Part shown: positions 1-5,233 of the stretch, piece by piece
Layout of the letters: each line of letters begins with the position of its first letter
How positions within the stretch are numbered: position 1 is the first letter of the stretch
Source: Bifidobacterium sp. UBA744
Lineage (GTDB): Bacteria; Actinomycetota; Actinomycetes; Actinomycetales; Bifidobacteriaceae
Assembly: GCA_002298605.1 (NCBI GenBank)
Contig: DBKS01000016.1
Span: forward strand, 3,299 to 12,639
Direction of reading: 5' to 3'
DNA length: 9,341 bases
Position numbers and translations under genes: made by a program
The notes under the pieces: model-generated
What the model was told of the DNA's origin: nothing
What the model saw: the letters and a program-made list of their open reading frames with translations, nothing else
Database searches by the model: none

Positions 1-1335
1 CTCGGCGCGTTCCTCGGCATGCTGTCCGAAACCTCGATGAACATCGCGTTGCCGGCCCTCTGCGACGAGTTCGGCATCACCACCGGCACGGCGCAGTGGA
101 TGGTCGTCGGCTATATGCTCGCCATCGGCATTGTGCTGCCCTGCGTGGGATTGCTGCTCAAATGGGTGAAGGCCAAAACCCTGGTGATCGTGGCGCTCTG
201 CTGCTTCCTCGTCGGCGCCGTGGTCTCCGCCGCTTCGCCCGTGTTCGCCCTGGTGCTCGCGGGCCGCATTCTGCAGGGCGTGGGCACCGGCATCGTGCTG
301 CCCTCGATGTATGCGGCGATCATGCGCGTCTTCCCGCCGGCCCAGATCGGCGCCGCCAACGGCGTGGCCGGGCTGGTCATCATGTTCGCGCCCGTGATTG
401 GCCCCACCCTTGCCGGTCTGCTCATCGGCATGTTCTCCTGGCGTGCCATCTTCGCGCTGTTCGCCGTCGTGTCGGTTGCCGCCATCGCATGCACGGCCGT
501 GTTCTTCGTCACTCCCATTGAAACGACCCGTCCGCGCATCGACGTCATCTCCGTCGTGGCGTCCGTCATCGGATTCGGCTGCCTGGTCGCCGGCGTGAGC
601 CTGGTGTCGGATATGGGCGCCTCCGGCGTCGTCATCGGACTGCTTGTTGTCGGCGTGCTGGTGTTGGCGTTCTACGTCTGGCGTCAGCTGCACCTCGAAT
701 CCCCGCTGCTGGATCTGAAGATCCTCGGGCTGCGGTCCTTCACCGTGCCCGCGTTGATGGTCACCTGCTCCTTCGCCTGTACGCTGGCCATCATGTACAT
801 CGCGCCGCAGGAGCTCCAGCGGGGTCTGGGATTTGACGCCACCACTGCGGGCTTGCTCATGCTCGCCGGCGGCGTGGTCAACGCCATCTGCTCGTTCGGT
901 GCCGGTCGTCTGTTCGATCGTTTCGGCGCCGTGCCGCTGGTGCGCCTCGGCGCGCTGCTGGCCATCGTTGGTTCCGTGTTGTTCCTCATGATCGGCGTGG
1001 GCACGGTGCCGGCGTTCTTTGTGCTGGCGCATGTGGTGTTCATGATCGGCATCCCGTTCATGCAGCAGTCCGCCCAGTCCGCCGCGCTCAAGGGCCTGCC
1101 CCATCATCTCGCGGCCGACGGCTCCACGATCCTCAACACCATGCAGCAGGTTGTGGGCGCGGTCGGCACCGCCATCGCCACCTGCCTGCTGATGGCGGGA
1201 CAGGCTGCCGGCACGGCGGGGGAGTCCGCGGCTCAGGGTTTCGTGACCGGATCTCGCCATGGCTACATCTTTGGCCTGGTGCTGATCGTCATCGCCCTGC
1301 TGCTCTCGTTCCTGCATAGGGAGCAGCGTCAATAG
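1..1335 (+). CDS. DHA2-family MFS multidrug exporter, 5' end missing
   Basis: This is a drug:H+ antiporter of the major facilitator superfamily, expected in the cytoplasmic membrane exporting toxic or amphipathic compounds. The frame is open from base 1. The first six codons (LGAFLG) continue the hydrophobic stretch into MLSETSMNIALPAL, the usual first helix of DHA2 proteins, so the ATG at 19 is internal and the real start is upstream of the window. Visible family marks, counted from window codon 1: the motif B Arg near codon 89 (AGRILQGVGTG), antiporter motif C at about 121-141 (ending APVIGPTLAGLL), FSWRAIF just after it, and a second motif-A-like loop GRLFDRFG in the C-terminal half. Hydrophobic helices continue to the end (LLSFLHREQRQ). 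The stop is TAG at 1333-1335. The family normally has 14 helices and 450-500 residues; 444 codons are here. The substrate cannot be told from sequence. It converges on fetB with a 27-bp gap. Confidence 0.9.
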   Translation, partial: LGAFLGMLSETSMNIALPALCDEFGITTGTAQWMVVGYMLAIGIVLPCVGLLLKWVKAKTLVIVALCCFLVGAVVSAASPVFALVLAGRILQGVGTGIVLPSMYAAIMRVFPPAQIGAANGVAGLVIMFAPVIGPTLAGLLIGMFSWRAIFALFAVVSVAAIACTAVFFVTPIETTRPRIDVISVVASVIGFGCLVAGVSLVSDMGASGVVIGLLVVGVLVLAFYVWRQLHLESPLLDLKILGLRSFTVPALMVTCSFACTLAIMYIAPQELQRGLGFDATTAGLLMLAGGVVNAICSFGAGRLFDRFGAVPLVRLGALLAIVGSVLFLMIGVGTVPAFFVLAHVVFMIGIPFMQQSAQSAALKGLPHHLAADGSTILNTMQQVVGAVGTAIATCLLMAGQAAGTAGESAAQGFVTGSRHGYIFGLVLIVIALLLSFLHREQRQ

Positions 1336-1362
1336 CAATAGGCCGTTGACGCGCTGCAGGCG

Positions 1363-2163
1363 CTACCGGGCAATCGGGCGTAGGCGATTGGCTTCGTCGA
1401 AGCAGGATCGGTAGACGAGCAGCATGATCAGGCTGTCGGCCAGTAGGGTCAGTGCGGCGATGGCCGCGAGAATCACGAACTGGTATTTGGCGGCATCGAG
1501 AGGGTCGCCTCCGGCGATGACCTGACCGGCCATCATGCCGGGTATGGTGACGATGCCGGCGGAGGCCAACGAGGCGGTGGTCGGCATCAGCCCCAGTCTG
1601 ATCGACGACACCACCGACGGGCGCGACGCCTCCCATGGCGTTGCGCCCAGCGCCAGCAGCATGCCGATGTCGTCGCGTCGATCCTTCATCGACTCGAAGA
1701 ACCGGCTCAACCCCACCGCCAACGCCGAGACGGTGTTGCCCAGCAGCATGCCTGCCAGCGGTACCACCAGTTGCGGCGCATACCATGGCTGTGGGCGCAC
1801 GATCAACTCGGTGACCAGCGACACCATCAGCAGCAGGGTGACGGACAGCGCCAGCAGCACCGGGACAATCAGCCCGCGATGCAGCGTTTTCGGCGCGTTT
1901 TTCGCGCGCGACAGCGTGATCTGCACGCCTGCCGTCAACATCAGCACCAGCAGGGCCAGTACCAGCCACGGATTGTTCGAGCGGATCACGAAGCCCATGA
2001 TCACACCCATCGCGCACAGTTGCAGCAGCGCGCGGCACGCCGACCACATCAGTGTGCGCCCGATGCCGATGCGCATCAGTCCGGAGATGCAGGCTGCGGT
2101 CGCGACCATTAGCATCGCGGCGAAGAGGCCCCAGACGTCGATCGGATAGGAGCTGCCGGTCAT
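1363..2163 (-). CDS. fetB: FetB-like ABC permease (UPF0014), putative iron exporter
   Basis: Membrane permease of the UPF0014/YbbM family. In E. coli FetB works with FetA to export iron and protect against oxidative stress; that role is carried over here by family membership. The 266 residues match the family length (about 260). Visible hallmarks: RALLQL near residues 44-49, PLAGMLLGNTVSALAVGLSR at 135-154, the cytoplasmic coupling segment ALGATPWEA at 171-179, and the very characteristic AGIVTIPGMMAGQVIAGGDP at 202-221 followed by a YQ. There are about seven hydrophobic segments. The ATG overlaps the fetA stop as ATGA (2160-2163), and a good Shine-Dalgarno (GGAGGAGACAAG, then ATG) sits inside the fetA 3' end, so the two are translationally coupled. 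The stop is TAG at 1363-1365. An orthologue function other than iron (another metal) cannot be excluded. Confidence 0.88.
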   Translation of the reverse strand: MTGSSYPIDVWGLFAAMLMVATAACISGLMRIGIGRTLMWSACRALLQLCAMGVIMGFVIRSNNPWLVLALLVLMLTAGVQITLSRAKNAPKTLHRGLIVPVLLALSVTLLLMVSLVTELIVRPQPWYAPQLVVPLAGMLLGNTVSALAVGLSRFFESMKDRRDDIGMLLALGATPWEASRPSVVSSIRLGLMPTTASLASAGIVTIPGMMAGQVIAGGDPLDAAKYQFVILAAIAALTLLADSLIMLLVYRSCFDEANRLRPIAR

Positions 2164-2855
2164 CTTGTCTCCTCCGTTACGCCGATTTGGGCAAGTCGGC
2201 TGTGCTCCAGCCGCATGATCCGCGTCGCCAGACCATCCGCCGGTCGGTGGCGAATGCGCACGATCGCCATGCCGCCATCGTGGGCGGCGCGGGCCATGAG
2301 GGCGGCGACCAGTTCGGCATTCGCGTCATCCAATCCCGCGTCCACCTCGTCAGCCAGCAACAGCTTCGGCTCCGTCAGCAAAGTGCGCGCCAAACAGACG
2401 CGCGCCGCCTGGCCGCCTGATAAATCATGCGGCGGGCGGGAAAGCTCGATGTCGGAGCAGCCCATCGAATCCAGCATCGATCTCAACTTGGCGTCGTCGG
2501 GGGCTTTGACCTCACGTCGGACCGCCAATGAGAACGGCATCCGGAGCGCTTCGGCCACGCTTGATCCAGTGAGTATGGGTTGCTGCGGCACATACGCCAC
2601 AAGGCTCCGCCATTGTTGGGGAGTGTACTCGGACGAGTCGCGGCCTTCCACCGCGAACGTCCCGTGGGCATACGGGTTCAGCAGTGCGAACGCGGTCAGC
2701 AGACTGGACTTGCCCTCACCCGAAGGACCGGTAAGATCCACGATTTCGCCCGCGTCGATGGAAAAGCATCCGGTGAAGAGCGTCCGCCGTTCGTTTCCAT
2801 TTTCCTGCGAAGGCATCGCACAGCCGACATTGCGGGCCGCAAACAGATGTGTCAT
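2160..2855 (-). CDS. fetA: FetA-like ABC ATPase, partner of FetB
   Basis: Cytoplasmic ATP-binding subunit that should energise FetB. From the chosen ATG (231 residues) the ABC elements appear in order: Walker A GPSGEGKSS at 43-51, Q-loop Gln near 91 (YVPQQP), signature LSGGQAARVCLARTLL starting at 145, Walker B KLLLADE with catalytic Glu 170, D-loop-like AGLDD at 173-177, and the switch His in RIRHRPAD at about 203. The single short nucleotide-binding domain fits FetA/YbbL (about 225 residues). A GTG nine bases upstream (2864) would add MRD. I prefer the ATG at 2855 because it places the first beta strand (LFAARNVGCA) normally and because the GTG lies inside a possible -10 hexamer. The stop overlaps the fetB start. 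The gene follows yccF after 55 bp with no terminator visible, so the three may form one transcript. Start choice is the main uncertainty. Confidence 0.88.
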   Translation of the reverse strand: MTHLFAARNVGCAMPSQENGNERRTLFTGCFSIDAGEIVDLTGPSGEGKSSLLTAFALLNPYAHGTFAVEGRDSSEYTPQQWRSLVAYVPQQPILTGSSVAEALRMPFSLAVRREVKAPDDAKLRSMLDSMGCSDIELSRPPHDLSGGQAARVCLARTLLTEPKLLLADEVDAGLDDANAELVAALMARAAHDGGMAIVRIRHRPADGLATRIMRLEHSRLAQIGVTEETR

Positions 2856-2862
2856 GTCTCGC

Positions 2863-2868
2863 ACAATA
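2863..2868 (-). promoter_or_regulatory. Possible -10 box in front of fetA (leaderless geometry)
   Basis: On the minus strand TATTGT is followed by 7 nt and then the ATG at 2855. It matches TATAAT at 4 of 6 positions and no -35 box is recognisable at 17-18 bp. No convincing Shine-Dalgarno lies in front of this ATG. It may be an internal promoter of the yccF-fetAB block, or chance. Confidence 0.25.
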
Positions 2869-2910
2869 CGCCTTGTATGGACATATGCGATTCCACGGGG
2901 CGAGGGGTGT

Positions 2911-3276
2911 TCAGAGATTGCGGATTTCCGCGCCGAACGGCCATAGGGCCAGCTTGGCCATTTTGAACGACTGGATGCCGAAGGGAATGCCGATGATGGT
3001 GATGCAGTTGAATATGCCGGCGATGAGATATCCCATCGCCATCCACCAGCCGACCAACATCACCCACAGGACGTTGGCAAACGTTGATCCCAAACCGCCG
3101 CCGTATACGACGGTTTTGCCGAAAGGCGTCAGCGTAAGGGTGGCCATTTTGAAGGCTTGCAGTCCCAGCGGGATGCCGATGATGGTGATGCACAGCGCGA
3201 GGCCGATCGCCAACCAGGCGAAGGCGATGACCAGTCCGCCCAGAATCAGCCACAGAATATTGCCCGACAAACGCAT
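2911..3276 (-). CDS. yccF: YccF-family (DUF307) small inner-membrane protein
   Basis: Small integral membrane protein of unknown function; the YccF domain family is widespread and uncharacterised. The 121 residues form two homologous halves with a 62-residue period: CITIIGIPLGLQAFKMA at 29-45 recurs as CITIIGIPFGIQSFKMA at 91-107, each followed by a PFG motif (51-53 and 113-115). Hydrophobic helices near 7-30 and 69-92 precede each repeat. ATG at 3276 is the only sensible start; there is no Shine-Dalgarno, but a strong -10-like TATGAT lies 6 nt ahead, suggesting a leaderless mRNA. The stop TGA (2911-2913) is 55 bp before fetA on the same strand, so co-transcription with the iron-export pair is plausible but not shown. 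The symbol is given by family and does not imply a known role. Confidence 0.88.
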   Translation of the reverse strand: MRLSGNILWLILGGLVIAFAWLAIGLALCITIIGIPLGLQAFKMATLTLTPFGKTVVYGGGLGSTFANVLWVMLVGWWMAMGYLIAGIFNCITIIGIPFGIQSFKMAKLALWPFGAEIRNL

Positions 3277-3282
3277 GCTTGC

Positions 3283-3288
3283 ATCATA
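3283..3288 (-). promoter_or_regulatory. -10 box of yccF, leaderless type
   Basis: On the minus strand TATGAT (5 of 6 to TATAAT) is followed by GCAAGC and then the ATG of yccF, which puts the expected transcription start on the A of ATG. No Shine-Dalgarno is present. The -35 region is not recognisable, which is common for actinobacterial promoters. Confidence 0.5.
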
Positions 3289-3393
3289 CGTGGTCGCATC
3301 AACAGGCGCCGCCGTTCGGCTTTCGTGCGCATACGCGAGCTCGGTCCTGCGGATGCGTTGCAGAGAGTGCTCCGGGAAAATCGTGCCGCGGAG

Positions 3394-4947
3394 TCACGGC
3401 TTGGCGTCCGGCCACACGTCGTCATATGGCATGCCGGTAAGCTGCTCGACGGTGCGCCTGGTGCGAGGATCCACGGTATGCTTCGCGCCTCCGGATCGCA
3501 GGCGATCAATTTCCCCGAGCAGTTCGTTATCCGTGCGGCGATCGAGGATCAGGCTGCGTGACACAATCCAGGCGAGCACGACGCCGACAAGATAGATGCC
3601 CAAGGTGATCGATGCCAAGCCGATCTGGGCGCCGAATGGCTGCGTGTCACGCTGCGCATCGAATCCCGTGGCTCTCAGCGCCACGCCGACGCTCATGGCC
3701 ACGATGCCGGAGCAGAGTTGGCGGAAGAACGCCTGGACGCCGGCGAAGGTGGCCGATCGATTTCGTTCGGTGACGATCCGATCCACATCGGCGATCAGCG
3801 GGAAGATCTGCCAGGGCAGGAATCCGGCTGAGGTGCGGAACGCAAAGAACACCACCGCACCCGTGACGGCGAACGCGGTCCAGGCGCCTCCGGCCAGTGT
3901 GCCACGCAGCAGCCAGGCGCCGAGCATCCAGACCAAGCCAATGCCCATACCTGAGAACCCAATGGAGAACAGCGTCCGGGGGCCGAACCTGATCATGCCC
4001 CAGTTGCATACCGGCATCAGCGGCAGAGCCAGCGCCGACAGTGTGAGCAGCAACGAGGCGAACGCGGCGGTCTGCCCCCAATTGAAGATCACGAAGTAGG
4101 CGAAGGTTTGGCCGAATATATCCATGCCGCACATCAGTAACAGGTAGATCGCCAGATGCTGGCGGAAGGAGCGTATGCGTAAGGTGGAAACGTACTCGCA
4201 TACCAGCTTGACCATGCGCTTCGCCCAGCCGGAGACGCCGACGTGCAGATGGTCGAGCGAACCGTCAGCATAGGCTGCGAAGCCGGCTTCCTCCGGACTC
4301 AGCTCCCATGTGGAGCGCCAGCAGATGAACAGCGTAATCGAGAAGAGCACGGTGAAGCTCATGGTGAAGATCTGGTAGCTGGAGGCCCTGTCCTCGCCGA
4401 GAGTCGAAAGCGTCGCCGACCCGATCAGAGGTATGAGCGTGCAGGACCCGTTCGAGATGAACAGTCTCGTGCTGCTGAGCAGGGTGCGGCCCTTGAAATC
4501 GGTGGTCATTTCGCTGGGCAGCGCATTGTAGGCGGTCATGAAGATCTGGCTGAGCATGATCCAGATCATGTATATGCAGAAGTACGCTTCGGGATTCAGG
4601 CCCGGAACCCACATCAGCATGCCGACGAGCACTATCGGCGACATGATGAGCAGCAGCAGTCGGCGACGACCGAACCGGCGCCCGATGGGGAAGCGGTAGA
4701 GATTGTCGGAGAGTGCGCCGAAGAACAGGGCCGAGAAGGCCGAAATAATGGTGGACATGCCGATGATCGTCTGCGCGGTTTGGATGTCGAGGTCGCAGAA
4801 ACGCGTCCAGAACAGCGACAGGTACGTCATGGTGAGCGTCATCTGGCCGCCGCCGTAGAAGTCCCCGATGCCGAAGCCTATCGATTGGCGCAATGAGATC
4901 GTCGTGGTGGTCCGCGGCGGCGCGGACGAAGTTGCTTGGCTGGGCAT
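3394..4947 (-). CDS. GPH-family (MelB-like) sugar symporter
   Basis: Transporter of the glycoside-pentoside-hexuronide:cation symporter family (MFS_2 fold), probably importing an oligosaccharide or glycoside. Evidence, numbered from the ATG (517 residues): the first helix carries the family pattern IGFGIGDFYGGGQ followed by TYLSLFW (23-47), the helix 2-3 loop has LSDN and the basic GRRFGRRR (89-96), and LIADVDRIVTE at about 384-394 corresponds to the ADIVDYGE region of MelB. About 12 hydrophobic segments are present. The cytoplasmic tail (about 470-517; EIDRLRSGG, DPRTRRTVEQLTG) is longer than in MelB, explaining the excess over about 470 residues. By an alignment from memory, the MelB cation-site aspartates 55 and 59 fall on Ser 69 and Ala 73. 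ATG 4947 is preferred over GTG 4953 because a -10-like box ends 7 nt before it. No glycosidase or regulator gene is in the window, so the substrate is unknown. Confidence 0.85.
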   Translation of the reverse strand: MPSQATSSAPPRTTTTISLRQSIGFGIGDFYGGGQMTLTMTYLSLFWTRFCDLDIQTAQTIIGMSTIISAFSALFFGALSDNLYRFPIGRRFGRRRLLLLIMSPIVLVGMLMWVPGLNPEAYFCIYMIWIMLSQIFMTAYNALPSEMTTDFKGRTLLSSTRLFISNGSCTLIPLIGSATLSTLGEDRASSYQIFTMSFTVLFSITLFICWRSTWELSPEEAGFAAYADGSLDHLHVGVSGWAKRMVKLVCEYVSTLRIRSFRQHLAIYLLLMCGMDIFGQTFAYFVIFNWGQTAAFASLLLTLSALALPLMPVCNWGMIRFGPRTLFSIGFSGMGIGLVWMLGAWLLRGTLAGGAWTAFAVTGAVVFFAFRTSAGFLPWQIFPLIADVDRIVTERNRSATFAGVQAFFRQLCSGIVAMSVGVALRATGFDAQRDTQPFGAQIGLASITLGIYLVGVVLAWIVSRSLILDRRTDNELLGEIDRLRSGGAKHTVDPRTRRTVEQLTGMPYDDVWPDAKP

Positions 4948-4953
4948 GGTCAC

Positions 4954-4959
4954 ACCATA
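4954..4959 (-). promoter_or_regulatory. -10 box of the GPH symporter gene, leaderless type
   Basis: Minus-strand TATGGT, then GTGACC, then ATG: the same 6-nt spacing as at yccF, placing the transcription start on the A of the ATG at 4947. No Shine-Dalgarno precedes the ATG. The -35 region is poor (TCTTCA at a 17-bp spacing). If correct, all upstream sequence from about 4960 is promoter/operator DNA rather than leader RNA for this gene. Confidence 0.45.
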
Positions 4960-4963
4960 GCAA

Positions 4964-5052
4964 GTGCGGCCGCCAATGAAGATTGTCTCACCATGTGGTC
5001 ATATAGCCGTTCGGAAAGGAGGTTATAGCCGGTTCTCAGCCTTTGGCCGCAC
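4964..5052. repeat. 8-bp inverted repeat spanning the divergent promoter region
   Basis: GTGCGGCC at 4964-4971 and its exact complement GGCCGCAC at 5045-5052, 73 bp apart. The first arm lies just upstream of the symporter -10 box and the second just upstream of the TATAAG elements on the metQ side. It could be a pair of operator half-sites serving both directions, or chance in GC-rich DNA. Confidence 0.3.
5002..5031. repeat. Direct repeat TATAGCCG, 22-bp period
   Basis: TATAGCCG occurs at 5002-5009 and again at 5024-5031, start-to-start 22 bp, about two helical turns. It lies 55-84 bp upstream of the symporter start and upstream of metQ. The spacing would suit a dimeric regulator binding one face of the helix. 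Confidence 0.35.
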
Positions 5053-5059
5053 AGGGGCG

Positions 5060-5075
5060 TATAAGACCCTATAAG
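5060..5075 (+). promoter_or_regulatory. Candidate metQ promoter region, tandem TATAAG
   Basis: TATAAG at 5060-5065 and 5070-5075, each matching the -10 consensus at 5 of 6 positions and spaced 10 bp. No clear TTGACA-like -35 is visible for either. A start near 5072-5082 would give metQ a leader of about 155 nt containing the hairpins listed below. The palindrome CATATATG (5081-5088) is another AT-rich candidate. Confidence 0.35.
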
Positions 5076-5088
5076 CAGCGCATATATG

Positions 5089-5126
5089 GCGAATGGCCGA
5101 TTTCCGCCATTTTCGCGGCATGGCGG
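5089..5126 (+). promoter_or_regulatory. Two mutually exclusive hairpins in the metQ leader
   Basis: Hairpin A: GCGAATGGC (5089-5097) pairs with GCCAT and TCGC (5106-5110, 5113-5116), 9 bp with a TT bulge and an 8-nt loop. Hairpin B: CCGCCAT (5104-5110) pairs with ATGGCGG (5120-5126), 7 bp with a 9-nt loop. Both use 5106-5110, so only one can form at a time. Function is inferred only from geometry and position upstream of metQ. Confidence 0.4.
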
Positions 5127-5143
5127 GGTTACGGTTGAAGGGC

Positions 5144-5212
5144 ATTCGTTGAGATGGAGATCCGCTCCGAGCGGCAGCCGCGCGGCGGTGACCACCTCAA
5201 CGGCCAACGAAT
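5144..5212 (+). promoter_or_regulatory. Structured metQ 5' leader, candidate cis-regulatory RNA
   Basis: CGTTGAGATGG (5147-5157) is complementary to CCACCTCAACG (5192-5202) at 10 of 11 positions (one A-C mismatch). This stem encloses a perfect small hairpin, CCGCT-CCG-AGCGG (5162-5174), and a GC-rich palindrome, GCCGCGCGGC (5177-5186), giving a possible three-way junction. The same 5' strand, as ATTCGTTG (5144-5151), is also perfectly complementary to CAACGAAT (5205-5212), which lies 7 nt before the Shine-Dalgarno. The two pairings exclude each other, as in a switch. I see no conserved SAM-I or SAM-IV core here and do not recognise SAM-VI, a class reported from Bifidobacterium. Regulation by methionine or SAM is inference. 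Confidence 0.4.
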
Positions 5213-5219
5213 ACGAGAA

Positions 5220-5227
5220 GAGAGGAA
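5220..5227 (+). promoter_or_regulatory. Ribosome binding site of metQ
   Basis: GAGAGGAA is followed by CTTCCC and the ATG at 5234. It is the only good Shine-Dalgarno with correct spacing in the region and fixes the metQ start. It lies 7 nt after the distal arm of the switch-like leader, so leader refolding could affect its access. Confidence 0.8.
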
Positions 5228-5233
5228 CTTCCC

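Noticed and set aside
19..21. ATG at 19 as the start of the first exporter gene
   Set aside because: It falls inside the first transmembrane helix, and the frame is open and hydrophobic back to base 1.
1351..1363. GCGC-TGCAG-GCGC hairpin between the convergent exporter and fetB
   Set aside because: The stem is only 4 bp and there is no T tract on either strand, so it cannot be called a terminator.
4990..4999. ACCA-TG-TGGT palindrome as a LacI-type operator for the symporter
   Set aside because: Arms of only 4 bp with no CG centre typical of LacI operators; no LacI gene is nearby.
4981..5010. McbR-type methionine repressor site (TAGAC-N6-GTCTA) upstream of metQ
   Set aside because: Only isolated GTCT/TATAG fragments are present; the palindrome known from Corynebacterium is not found.
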